64,000 nucleotides of DNA, taken from Pegea sp. RAD2-039 (taxonomy: Eukaryota > Chordata > Thaliacea > Salpida > Salpidae). The position numbers and the translations under genes are program-made. The DNA is taken from positions 1 to 64,000 of the forward strand of contig JAQGEQ010000054.1 in NCBI GenBank assembly GCA_034620365.1, in the 5' to 3' direction. The notes beneath the pieces were generated by a model. The model was not told where the DNA came from. It searched no databases and saw nothing but the letters and a program-made list of their open reading frames with translations. Below are positions 41,641-54,813 of the stretch, piece after piece. Within the stretch, counting starts at the first letter, position 1. Each line of letters opens with the position of its first letter.

Positions 41641-44600
41641 TTATTTTACCATTGCTATAAGTTCACTTAAAGTCAGAGGTCTAGAGAGATATTTATCAAA
41701 ATTGGTATTTGTGCTACCAATCAAAAATTTTAACATTTTGGGATCTAATACTGGCTCTGATGGGCTACTATTAGCTGTTGTTAGAAGAGTTTTATAAAAT
41801 TTGTACATTTGTTGAGCTTCATCTTCAGTTAGGCAACGATTCCAACTTAATAAAGATGACACAAAACCATTGAATCCTAAAATAAACAAAAACGTTTTTT
41901 GTAAATATCAGATTTGTTGACATCAAAATATAGAATGAAAATTGTTAAGTTCATTAACATAATTCAAATTATTATAGAGTCTAAGGAGAATGCTGGCGAC
42001 CGTCCTGAAGTCAACCTCTTGTAGGTAGCCCATTACAGAATGCTTACAAAAAGAAGGAGGATAAGAGGTGGTGTGGACCGACTCCCTGGGACAACCATAT
42101 CCAATTATTGTTCTTACCTTGGGTCCCAGAAAAATACTAACAAATGGCCAAGACACCAAAGTTATCGGATTTTTTTTAAGGACTTTCTAAAACCCACTAC
42201 TATAATATTTTGGTGAAAGGTACCTGGTAAGTAGCGTGCGCCTTCACTAGAGCCTCCAATATAAAACTGTAAGTTTGATGTACTCGATGTAAAGTCGATA
42301 TATCTTCTCAAACGTAGACATCGTCTTCCTTGATGCTTTCCATTTACGTAAATTGAGGCTTGTGAAGGATTCCAAGTAATCAATACATGAACCCATTTAT
42401 TAAACCAATGCCTTTTACAAATCAATGTGTTTGAATTCATCAAAATCTCTTTTCTCTCACCTCAAATCTATTTTATAAATCCGATATTTTCTTCCATTTA
42501 AATTGATTGAAAGAGAAGCGAAAAACCCAGTTCTAAAATTCACATTTTGTTAACAATTGAAAATTCTTTTAAACTCGAATACTTATGGCGACAAATTTTG
42601 AGACAAAGGATCGAAGCTCTTCCTCGTTTCCCCATATAAATCAAATTTCTTTGATTAAGATCAGAGCTTGTATCAATTCCATCCAAATTAAAAAGTAGAG
42701 AAATAGAGAAACCATCTTGTGAATTTATACAATTTGCAAAATTATTACAATTTAAAGAAGTTTTTCGAACGCTATTGCTGTTGTAGCTTATTCTTGTTGC
42801 TGTAAAATAATTTTTGTTGTTTTCAAATTGCAAAGTTGTTTTTTATTATTTCAAAAATTTCATATTTCTAAATAAATTTGATATCTTTGTTAAAAACAAG
42901 AGTTTAGCTTAAAAGTTATTTCCATGTCTAATTATTCGTGTTCTTTCTCGTGTTGTTCAACTTGGAAAATTTCGACTATTTGTGAAAATTATTATTCAGC
43001 AGTTTTAGAACAGCATTAAACAGTTTTAGATAAAAATATTTTTATTGAAAATATGTTTGATTTTTTAAATGAATTCCTTTTTAGTTAAAATATTAAACAT
43101 TTTTAATAGCACTAAATGGCGCAAATGTATTATATTAGTTGTGAGAATATGTGTTAGCGAGAGGTGCTCTTTTTAGTCACCCTCCTTTGCGTTTATTGTA
43201 ATAAAAAGATAAAATAAATCAGTTTTCGCTATTAATAGAATGTTAAGCTCTAACCAAATATCAAATATCAAGATCTGATAGATGAACTTTTTAAACTTAA
43301 TTATTTGATTACAAATAAATTAAAACAATTTGAACTTACCAGGAATACCTTTAAAACTAACTGATGTTTCAAAACTTTTATCAAAATTACTGTTCAGTAT
43401 ACATCTATTTGAATCATCAAAATTTGAATGACCCCACAGATTATATCTCTCCACTATAAAAACGTAAAATAATATTGTATTTGACAAATAAATGACAAGA
43501 TCTTTTTTAAAATACTTTTTTTATATAATAAAGACGCATTTGATAATATAAGAAGTTTTAAAAAGCTGTTATATGATCAAAACTTACTTGGACACAATGG
43601 TAAGTCAGTTTCACAGTCTTTTTGGAAGGTTGAGTCTTCAATATCACAAAACGATAAATCTAATGTCCTGCCAGTGGCAGTATCTACACATTGTGGCCGA
43701 AAAGTCATCTTCTGATCTCCACAAACATCCAAACAAACGTCTTCAGTAACCCAATTAACTGTTGCTAAAGAAAACGAATAAGTAAAAAAGATAAAAGAAA
43801 GTTAAAAATGATTTAAATATTAGAAATTTTATGATTGGTTATCATAAAAGCTTTAGTTTCAGAGTTATTAAAAAAATAAATTCAAATTAGTTATCTATTA
43901 ACGAAAATTCTCAACTGATTAAAACTATTGAAGCAATTTTCGAATAAAATTAATTTGAACAAATTATGATAATTATAAATTCTTATTTGAAATATTCTAA
44001 GATTCGCTTAACGATGACGATACCATTAATATCTGGACATCCAGAACATAATCCTTCACAAACGGAACAAGCTGAAGACTCCGCTAAAGCATTTAAGGAG
44101 TAATTCATGATAAGAGTGCGACCTAAAGATCATTTTAAAGATGTATTCAAGATACTTGTTCAAAATATTGTTAGTACCTGGGTTGTAATAGTCCACCACC
44201 ATAACCGTCGATAGTTTTGCGGCTGCTACTTTTAACTTTCGTTTCAAATCAACGTTTACACAAATTTCTTGGTTAATATTCAGCTGGTTTTCAACAAAAT
44301 TTAAGTTTTTAAATCAGTTTTTATACAAGTTTATTTTATATTGATATTAGATCAAATTGAGAATCAAATTTTATAGTTTTAATCAAAAATTTACCTCGTC
44401 AAAATATATAATCAAATCTCCTTTGAAATATTCCACTTTCTTTACTAAAGGATAATCTTTTTGAAGATTATTTTCAACTTCAAAGCCATTTGGTAAGCCA
44501 ACTTCATACAAAAACATCCCGATAGCTTCCTGTCCATCTAATCTACAAATTGAGTTGAAAATTTCAAACACAGTAATTTATTGATTTATCATCAATTTTT

Positions 44601-47600
44601 ATAAAGCTTTATTGCTGAAAATTTTTTTAAATAAATAATAATTTGTAAGCATAAAATGTGATTATCTACATACAAAAGTTTAACTTTATTTATTGTTTAT
44701 CTATTTTATTATTTTATTCAAGAATAAAGTTTGTTATTTAGAAAGAAATTTGTTAAAATTTTAAGTTTTTCAAAAATAATTTCTCAAGTTTTAAAATAAT
44801 TAGAAAGAAACTTTTAGAATGATATAGAAGTACCCACCTACAACAGATATTGATGCTTCCTTTATCAATCCCCGCCGAGTAAGAAGCTAGTGAACAATTA
44901 AATAAAGTATCTTTGTTCGGATATTCGATTATATTGTAACAAACAGAAAGCTGGACAACCCCAACACCACTACCCGACGCATAAACATCCAACATCTCAT
45001 TTGTTGTAGGTAGCTACATCGGTAAAGAAAAGATTTAATTAGGAAAACTACAATTTCAACTCTTTACTACCGCGCATGCGCTTTTCACTCAAACGCAAAT
45101 CCGCTGTTCTCACCTGCATCCTCCTCATTTGTAAACTATTTTCTTCATATAAATGAAATCTTTGAGTGAAACCGGATTTATATAAATCAAAAGTCAAATC
45201 TTGATTTCTAGTTGAAAATATTTTCGAGCAAGAAGTAATTGCTTGAATCGCGATCACCGTGTCCTAAGAAAGAGATCAGAGATATGCTCTATATTCATCC
45301 TCATTCATTTACTTGAGTACTTCGAAAACCTCCAAAAGAAGATTGCTTTGAGATCAACCAATCAACGATAGGATTCAACATTTCATTTTGATTGCGTAAA
45401 ACCGCGCTTAAAAGCGCGTATGACGTCATTTCGATGTCTCTGGCTCGCGGAGGTAGACATGGTTTAAAAATATCTTTTTGATCAGTGTCTCTCCAGTAGA
45501 TGATATTTTTAGCTAAAAATTTTCAATTTTTTCACAAATTATTTTTTGTTATTTTTTTGAGCTACTTTCGTAAACAGCGAGAGACTGTAAAGTGCGAAAC
45601 GCCGCATCCGCCTTTTCACTTTTCATAAGATGAAGTGCATACGTCAAAAGCGACATCTCGTAAGGTCTCGTCGTGATCTCACTCAAATGGTCTTCCAAAT
45701 AAACCTTACTCTTCTTCAGAACAACTTCCAACTTATTCTGTGTTTTTAGAAATATTCCAAAAATATTCAACCATCACGTTGATCAACTCACATTTCGATC
45801 ACTTCGTACTTCTAGAAGAGCGATGATGACGTATGCTGTCATCGTCAACCTCCGATAATCGCCTCCCTAAATCATTTAAAATCTTCAGAAACAGTGTTGG
45901 AGCAAATTTTTCACCTGGATTGAAGTTTGAGATATTTGTCCAGACTCAGAGAATGCTCCATCTGATTCTGATCTTCGTAAGATGAAGTCTTCTGCATCTC
46001 GGATGTGATCTTCTAATTGTTCTGCGACTCCATCTTCCAGTAAAGTTGCATGTTTAAAACATTTTAGAACAAAAGCAGTCAACCATAAACATCCCGATGA
46101 ATCGCGTTCACCAAAAGCGCTGTAGGATCCGTCATGGTGTTTGAAACTGTAAAAATATATTTATCGAAAACTTATAAAATAATTATTTTGATAATTATTT
46201 AAATTTTATTTATTTAGGTAACTGTTTAGATATTGATAAAAAATTTAAAACTATTATAATATAATTTATTATAATAAAATAAAGTAATTTAAGTTTATTT
46301 TCATTTATTTGTTTAATTTGTATACAAAAGATGTCATTCAAAGAGTTTTTAATAAACTTAAATGAAGTCATTTTAGATCTGAAGTGATTTAAATGAAGAA
46401 AAACTTTAATGAAGTCTCTGAAGTTAAATGAAGATTTCGCACTTTAGTTGGTTTTGAAATCCACTGATGAAATGTTTATAAGCTTTGTTCTTTAACTCTG
46501 GTGTCAAACGTTGCATCTTCTCGAGATATAATGTCACAAAGACATCGGGAGCAAAATTAACGATGTTCTGTTCTCCGCATCCAACTGGTTTTCGGATTAA
46601 ATCTTGTAAATTCTCTAAAATATTCCCAACAACATCTCCTAAGATGATCATCAAAAATTTGTTCATTTCACAAAAAGTATTTAAAGTTATCACCATAAAC
46701 TGAAGCTGTGATTGAAGTTGATCCTTTGACAGCGGATTCAGGGACCCTTATCATTATTTGGGAGCGAGAAGAAGTAAATTGAAGATTCGACCAGTTAAAA
46801 AGAAGAGATTCTGATGAACAAAACTTCCTTCCGACCGGCTGAAACATTTTACAATTCAGACTCTTTCAAAAAGTCTTTAAAGTTTGAGGCCGACCTTCAC
46901 ATGAACTTTTTCATGAACTTCGTCATAAGTGGTTTGTGTTCGAGACTCAATTGTGATGTCAACATCACCCAGTGACGTCATTTTCAGTGGAAATGAAACA
47001 GATTGAGACTCGCCAGCGGGAATGATGAAGACTCGAGTGGAGCGCTCCTGAGCCTCATCAGGAACCAACAGCTCAAATCTGCCAGCTTCGATCAGTTTAA
47101 GAAGAATCTGTAATCAATATGACGTCATAGAAGCTTCTAGACTTCTATTTTGAGGTTGAAAGTTCATTTAAAAATAAAACTAATTTATTTGAGAATTAAA
47201 ATTTGTTTTTCTAAATGTCTAAAACCTTTAGATTTAATAAAAAATAAAATGTTTACAAAATTTAAATTTAAAACAATAAATTTCATTTCTAAAATTTTAT
47301 TTTCAGTCCATTGAAAGATAGCATCAGCAAATTTAACAAAAATAAGATTTTAAGATTAGAATAAGTTCTCAATTGATAATCAAAATATATTTGTTGAAGT
47401 TTAATTTTGATCTTTTAAGTATTTGAAAGTATTAAAAGCTTAAAAAATAGAAAGTCGCACCCGAACTGAATAATTGAAGTGATTATGAGTCGTTGCCTTG
47501 ACAATTATTACTTCATCGAGAAAAACTTCTTTTGGTAATTCAATTATAGTGAAAAAGTCTCGAACAACTTTCACCTGAATCACAAAAACGTCGTCAAAAT

Positions 47601-50600
47601 TTTAAAGAAATATTTGAAGTTAATAACTTTTTGTTCTTTCGCAGTTTCAACTCCATCTTCATCTGATACTGAGATAGCATTTAAAGACCATAAAGCTGGT
47701 TTCAGTGGAAGATCTGTTTCAAAGTACAATCCTCCATTTGCACTTAATTTATTTTTTTTTAGTTTGGAAACATGAAGTTAAAAATAATTTACTTTGAAAC
47801 ATCGCTCAGCCATAACCAACTTTCGCTTTTCTTTTTTGTGCCACTTTTTAGCTTTTTCCATATTCTATCCGTTTCACCATCTTTAAAAAATATTTTTTAA
47901 TCTTGTTTTGACTTTCTTCAATTTAAATTGTGAATTTTATATAATATTTACAAGATGTTGGAAAACTTTTTTTAAAGCAAAATTTGAATAATAAATTTGA
48001 ACTTCTAAAATTACAATAACTTGTTTCGTTCGACAGCCAAGCATCGGAAACCACAATCAGGTCGACCTTCTCAAATACATCTTCTGAATTCTCTGTTCCA
48101 GAGACAAAATCATTTGAGACAAATTCGTCGATTTCTGGTTCATCTTTCATCTATAAGACTTTTTATTTGTAAAAGTATCAAAACAGAATATTCACAAAGT
48201 TGAAGAGAAGAGGAAAGAGAAATGCATCTGTACATGTTTGAAGAAGAAGGCTCGTGACAGTCCCTGAAGTCAACCACTTTCAGGTCGCCCATTGTTGACA
48301 AAGAGAGAGAAGACAAGAGATGATGTGGACCGACAACCTGGGACAACCATCACCAATCATTGTCTTTTCCTTGGGTACCAAGACAAGAGGTGATGTGGAC
48401 CGACACCCTGGGACAACCATCACCAATCACTGTCCTTTTCTTGGGTAGCAAGACAAGAGGTGATGTGGACTGATGCCCTGGGACAACCATCACCAATCAC
48501 TGTCCTTTCCTTGAGTACCAAGACAAGAGATGATGTGGACTGATGCCCTGGGACAACCATCACCAATCACTCTCCTGTCCTTGAGTACCAGGACAAGAGA
48601 TGATGTGGACCGACAACCTGGGACAACCATCACAAATCACTGTCCTTTCCTTGGGTACCAAGACAAGAGATGATGTGGACCGACAACCTGGGACAACCAT
48701 CACCAATCACTGTTCTTTTCTTGAGTACCAGGACAAGAGATGATGTGGACCGACACCCTGGGACAACCATCACCAATCACTGTCGTTTCCTTGGGTACCA
48801 GAACAAGAGATGATGTGGACCGACAACCTGGGATAACCATCACCAATCACTGTCGTTTCCTTGAGTACCAAGACAAGAGGTGATGTGGACCGACAACCTG
48901 GGACAACCATCACCAATCACTGTCGTTTCCTTGGGTACCAGGACAAGAGATGATGTGGACCGACAACCTGGGACAACCATCACAAATCACTGTCCTTTCC
49001 TTGGGTACCAGGACAAGAGATGATGTGGACCGACAACCTGGGACAACCATCACCAATCACTGTCCTTTTCTTGGGTACCAGGACAAGAGATGATGTGGAC
49101 CGACAACCTGGGACAAACATCACCAATCACTGTCGTTTCCTTGAGTACCAAGACAAGAGATGATGTGGACTGATGCCCTGGGACAACCATCACCAATCAC
49201 TGTCCTTTCCTTGAGTACCAGGACAAGAGATGATGTGGACCGACAACCTGGGACAGCCATCACAAATCACTGTCCTTTCCTTGGGTACTAGGACAAGAGA
49301 TGATGTGGACCGACAACCTGGGACAACCATCACCAATCACTGTCGTTTCCTTGAGTACCAAGACAAGAGGTGATGTGGACCGACAACCTGGGACAACCAT
49401 CACCAATCACTGTCCTTTCCTTGGGTACCAGAACAAGAGATGATGTGGACCAACAACCTGGGACAACCATCACCAATCACTGTCCTTTCCTTGGGTACCA
49501 GAACAAGAGATGATGTGGACCGACAACCTGGGACAACCATCACCAATCACTGTCGTTTCCTTGAGTACCAAGACAAGAGATGATGTGGACCGACAACCTG
49601 GGACAACCATCACAAATCACTGTCCTTTCCTTGAGTACCAAGACAAGAGGTGATGTGGACTGATGCCCTGGGACAGCCATCACCAATCACTGTCCTTTCC
49701 TTGAGTACCAAGACAAGAGGTGATGTGGACTGATGCCCTGGGACAACCATCACCAATCACTGTCCTTTCCTTGAGTACCAAGACAAGAGATGATGTGGAC
49801 TGATGCCCTGGGACAACCATCACCAATCACTCTCCTGTCCTTGAGTACCAGGACAAGAGATGATGTGGACCGACAACCTGGGACAACCATCACAAATCAC
49901 TGTCCTTTCCTTGGGTACCAAGACAAGAGATGATGTGGACCGACAACCTGGGACAACCATCACCAATCACTGTTCTTTCCTTGGGTACCAGAACAAGAGA
50001 TGATGTGGACCGACAACCTGGGACAACCATCACCAATCACTGTCGTTTCCTTGAGTACCAAGACAAGAGATGATGTGGACTGATGCCCTGGGACAACCAT
50101 CACCAATCACTGTCCTTTCCTTGAGTACCAGGACAAGAGATGATGTGGACCGACAACCTGGGACAACCATCACAAATCACTGTCCTTTCCTTGGGTACTA
50201 GGACAAGAGATGATGTGGACCGACAACCTGGGACAACCATCACCAATCACTGTCGTTTCCTTGAGTACCAAAACAAGAGGTGATGTGGACCGACAACCTG
50301 GGACAACCATCACCAATCACTGTCCTTTCCTTGGGTACCAGAACAAGAGATGATGTGGACCAACAACCTGGGACAACCATCACCAATCACTGTCCTTTCC
50401 TTGGGTACCAGAACAAGAGATGATGTGGACCGACAACCTGGGACAACCATCACCAATCACTGTCGTTTCCTTGAGTACCAAGACAAGAGATGATGTGGAC
50501 CGACAACCTGGGACAACCATCACCAATCACTGTCCTTTCCTTGAGTACCAAGACAAGAGGTGATGTGGACTGATGCCCTGGGTCAGCCATCACCAATCAC

Positions 50601-53600
50601 TGTCCTTTCCTTGAGTACCAAGACAAGAGGTGATGTGGACTGATGCCCTGGGACAGCCATCACCAATCACTGTCCTTTCCTTGAGTACCAAGACAAGAGG
50701 TGATGTGGACTGATGCCCTGGGACAACCATCACCAATCACTGTCCTTTCCTTGAGTACCAAGACAAGAGGTGATGTGGACCGATGCCCTGGGACAACCAT
50801 CACCAATCACTCTCCTGTCCTTGGGTACCAAGACAACTCTAATATTTAGGTTAAGGTCTAGAGGAAGATGGGAATTCTAGGAAAAAAGAGGTTAGTTTAC
50901 CAAAAGTTTTGGGGCTAATTTCCTGTTAAGATGTTCAAATTAGTTTTGTTGATTTTTCGAACTAAATGTATTCTCAGAACTTCCTGGCTGCAATATTCTT
51001 TTTAGAAATCTTCTTAGGGGTATTTTTACACCAATTTACAAATAGATAGGTCAACACCTAGAGATGTGTGAGAAACTCCACGAAGGAAGGTTGACCGAAA
51101 AGGTAAAAGTAAATAAAGGATGTTGGAGAAGATCTCTGAACAGAATTTTTACAAAATAAATGTTTAAAAATAAATAGAAAGAAGTTTAAAAGCTTTCTTT
51201 ATACATCTGATAAAATTAAATGAGGTTAAATGTTTTATCAAAACTTCAATAACTTTATTTCAAACCTCTACAACGTCAACTTCTGTCGTTTGATCTTCTT
51301 CATCTGTCACTTGTAATCCAACAAAGCTCCCAACAGAGCATCCTTTGACATTGATCATAATCTTGTTTTGGTCATTGGATAAAGATGTTTCCACTTTTAT
51401 CTGATATTTTTATATTTAAACTCTGAAATTATCAACAAAGTTTCACCTTTTCCTCAACCTCAACATCAGATGTTAAGACGTCGGCAACTATTTCACCATC
51501 TTCATTTACATATGATGCTACAAAGTCATATGATGGGTACAGTTGTTTTGAGATCTTTAGATTATATTCAAATTGGTTTTGAGCTTTGGCAAAGCTGATT
51601 GTGTCAGTCAAAATTATTTCATTTTGATTTAGTAACTGTCAAAACCAAAGATTTGATTTGAAATATTTTCTACTCTGAATTACTTACTAAAATTCCAATT
51701 CTTGAAGTTTTTTGAGTTGTTCGAATTTTAAATGTTTCGTTGAAACCTATTTGACTTTTAATTGAGTTCTTATAGATTTTTAGGAATGAATTAGAAGCTG
51801 ATTTAGCAGAATTCAGTTTCCAGCTTCTACTAATTCCAATCACGTCAAGCTGTTGATAAAACCAAATTATTTTTGTAAAACAAAATCACAACAAACTTTG
51901 ATAGTTAAAAACTTGAATTCAGCAGCAGCTACTTCGAGATCTATACGAATAATCCCGAAGTGAGATACTTTATAATGAACAACTTTTTCTTTAGTGAGGT
52001 TATCAGCTGGTTGTGAATTGATGATCAGCCTGTGGCAGAGTTTTTCATCAAAATGTAACAGAGACAAATTCAAACTTTGTAAGAATCAAAATAAAATGAT
52101 TTAAAAAAAAAAACTTACTCATAATTGATTGTAACTGTCGCAGAGAGGTTTTGATTGTTTAAATACTTGCCATCACATGTTGTCACTTGAACCTTTTTAA
52201 TTTAATTTTTTGTCAAATTTACAATTTAAAAAGCTCAACTTTCTAATTAATTTTGTTACAATTTGTGTTTTATAAATGTAACTTACATAAGCACACCACA
52301 GAAGACCAGCCTTCACAGTCGACGGCATATACAATTGGTTTACTTTTATATTTTCTTCAGTATACAACAGAAGTTTCGCTGAACTTCGTATTTCATTGTA
52401 ACCTTTATCAGTAACAGCAACTTTTAATCCAAGCCTTTCTCCTTCCACTGGAATATATTGATCAAAAATCTTAAACTCTAAAGCACCTGTGAAGTTCTGT
52501 TGAAATTAAATTCCGTGTATTTGATGAAGTGTGAATTTTTTCATATTAAACCTTTCGCAGAACTTTCTGGAGCTCAGTCTGATAACTTTTATCAAATATT
52601 ATTATGTTCACTTCACCTATAACCGGTTTTCCATCTGAATACCTATAAGAACTAAGAGTAAGCTTTGTTGGAATGATTGAAAAACTCACTTCGCAATTAT
52701 ATGAGCAGAACTGTTTCTATCAACATTCGAAGGAGCGACTAGCTTTAGTTGAAACTTTGTGTCTTCTTTAGCTTCAGCAACTTCAAACTCGCCTTGTTCC
52801 TGATCACCCTAAAATATCAACTTTTAAAAAATTTGTATCTCGCAATTTATTTTTATAATCAATTTAAACGGTCATGCTGGATGTGTTATAAGAAATAATG
52901 TTAAAAACAAAAGCAAAACACAGTGAAGTGCAAAAAAGAGTTTTTCTATTTATTTTACTGACTGTTATTTCGTTGGTAGCAACAATTTTCCATTTCCCTG
53001 CTTTTGCATTTGAGTTTAACTGAAAATTTTCAGCGATTACTCCATTGTTTAGAGATTGGTGTTTTCTCAACATCATTGTGTAACCTTCAGGATTTGTTAT
53101 TTTATAAGTGAACGGGTGGTTGAGAGGTTTATTGGAAAGAGATAAAGAAAAAATTCGGAATTTAACTGAAAAACAAAAAAATGGTTTTGAATATAATTAT
53201 AAAATACGAAACTGTGATATTTGTAGAAAATATTAGGACTGTGCAGAAATTTTCGACATTTTAATCGAATTTTTATATCTTGTTTGAATAGGAAGCGCTA
53301 AGATAAGTTTCTCTGATTTTTAATGATTTAATCTTTTAAATAAACCGCTCAAAAGAAATTCGATAAAGTTCCTCCCTAAAAAGTTTTAAAATATCAAAAA
53401 CAAGTTCATTTACTTCTTCTACGAATTAGACTTGAATAAAAATCAAAACTAACTTTTGACTTTACAAATATCGAAACCTACACGAAAAGCTTAAACTGTT
53501 AATTACTTAAAGTTAAATAAATCATTATAAAAATTCAAACTTGTTTTCGACTTATATATTTCCTGTTTTTATAATTTTGTATAACTCGAGATAAATTTGA

Positions 53601-54813
53601 TAAAATGTGAAGTTTATAAAATCTGACAAACGTAAATACTAAGAGATTTATTATCACCAAACCTGTTTGTCGAGGCTGATAAATCACTTTGTCGGTATGG
53701 ACCAGTATATTACTTGCTCTATCATCAAATTTGAAGTTAGTGGTTCCATCTTCAAATATGAAAGTATCGTAAAGACTGTCGTATCCTTGAAACCTTAGTA
53801 TAAACTCCTTTTCTCCTTCGTATGTATAAGGTATCTATAAGAAATATAAATTTATGATTGATGTTATAAGCGATTATTGGGTGTTGGTTATTACTGACAA
53901 GCTGTGTTTCGAACAATATAATTAATAAAGATTATCTTGAACATTTTTATGAACAATTAAATTTCCATTTTTAACTTTAACTTTTGTATTTTAATTTTGG
54001 TCAAAACAGAATCTTGAATAAAAGAAATGGAAATAAATGAATAAAAATAGATAATAATTATACAATATTTATTCATAGTTTTCGTGTTTTAATAGAAATT
54101 TTTAATTACTTATTAATCGATTTAACACATGGCTCCAAATAACGAATTCTACGCTCTCATAGCGAACAAATACAAAACAATATGAGCAGATAGATGATGA
54201 AAAAGTCTTAAGTATCTCAATTTAGTATAATTGATATAGAAGGAATAGGAACATTGCAGATATATAAGCAAATATGAACTTGTAAATGAAACTTACTTTT
54301 CCTAAGTCAATCAAATGTTTCTTGCCTGTAAAATTAAATTTTAGTTTTCAAAAACGAAAATATAAACATTAATTTAATTTTTATTAAACTTTCAGGTGTT
54401 TAAAACCAGCAAAAAAAAATTTATTTGTTTATCGATTCGAAAAACAACTTTCAAATTAAAAATATCAGATTGACTTTAATTAACCAAAACTATTTCTAAT
54501 TTATGTATAGTTGAGATGAAGTGAAGATATTCGGAAACCTGGAAGCATTTTCTCATTGCTCGTAAAATGTAATGTTCCATTGATTGATGTAAAATTGCTG
54601 TAAAGTGTAATTGGGTGTCTGATGTCCAACAGCTCGACGCCAAACTTCACATTCATACCTCGTCGAATAGTGTGAGGAATATAAGCAGCAAATCTCCTGA
54701 AAAATGTACAATTTTAGAAATATGATACACAAGGTGTAAGATACTCACAATTTCTCATTACAACAATGACTCATAAAAATTAAACTTGCTATCCACAATA
54801 ATGAAGATAACAT
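41641..54813 (-). CDS. Secreted thioester (alpha-2-macroglobulin/TEP family) protein with TSP1-like and LamG-like C-terminus (35 exons)
   Basis: I assembled 35 exons with continuous phase into 1700 aa: 54813-54749, 54696-54539, 54325-54297, 53834-53663, 53165-52963, 52808-52690, 52642-52552, 52496-52287, 52192-52119, 52074-51897, 51849-51688, 51635-51447, 51400-51266, 48150-48021, 47880-47793, 47742-47628, 47574-47461, 47107-46895, 46839-46695, 46638-46443, 46146-45915, 45866-45792, 45737-45566, 45512-45313, 45263-45114, 45013-44838, 44542-44395, 44283-44178, 44083-44024, 43758-43588, 43453-43340, 42799-42583, 42532-42461, 42411-42224 and 41876-41641. There is a signal peptide, then macroglobulin domains (VIYQPRQTVKFRIFS). 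The thioester GCGEQ is intact (C884-Q887). DGSYSAFGERD and GGFRSTQDTV follow in the thioester domain, then a receptor-binding-type domain ending VVDYYNP. Then come a Cys-rich linker (about 1349-1368), an ADAMTS/TSP1-like repeat (1369-1425) and a LamG/pentraxin-like domain (about 1475-1660; WVHVLITWNPSQASIYVNG). There is no anaphylatoxin-type domain. It is likely an immune opsonin or protease trap. The C-terminal tail is unusual. Confidence 0.9.
41990..42132 (+). mobile_element. Dispersed element copy B, one diverged 70-bp unit, in an intron
   Basis: It shows CCTGAAGTCAACCTC, GTAGCCCATTACAGAA and then one unit (GGTGTGGACCGACTCC, CTGGGACAACCAT, CTTGGGTCCCAG). It lies in the last intron (41877-42223) of the thioester gene, on the strand opposite to that gene. 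It is more diverged than copies A and C. Confidence 0.75.
43138..43205 (+). mobile_element. LINE 3'-end fragment in an intron of the thioester gene
   Basis: It carries TGTGAGAATATGTGTTAGCG, then AGAGGTGCTCTTTTTAG and a short AAATAAA-type tail. Only about 65 bp of the LINE 3' end are present, inserted antisense to the gene between the TSP1-like/linker exons and the LamG exons. Confidence 0.8.
48248..50840 (+). repeat. 36 x 70-bp minisatellite within dispersed element copy C
   Basis: The flank (GGCTCGTGACAGTCCCTGAA to GACAAAGAGAGAGA, 48248-48310) is followed from 48311 to 50830 by exactly 36 units of 70 bp with no length change. Each unit carries GATGTGGAC, CGACAACCTGGGACAACCAT, CACCAATCACTGTC and CTTGGGTACCA. 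Unit subtypes differ by substitutions (for example CGACAACC against TGATGCCC). The array occupies most of the 3.1-kb intron between exons 13 and 14 of the thioester gene. Confidence 0.97.
50841..51265. other. Remainder of the repeat-bearing intron
   Basis: Non-repetitive AT-rich intron sequence between the array and exon 13. No further feature was seen. Confidence 0.6.

Noticed and set aside
48311-50830. 70-bp array as a repeat-protein exon
   Set aside because: The period is not a multiple of 3, the frames contain stops, and it lies between exons that join in phase.
41641-54813. Complement C3 identity for the thioester protein
   Set aside because: No anaphylatoxin Cys pattern, no RR-type alpha/beta processing site and no C345C domain were seen. 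The general thioester family name is safer.
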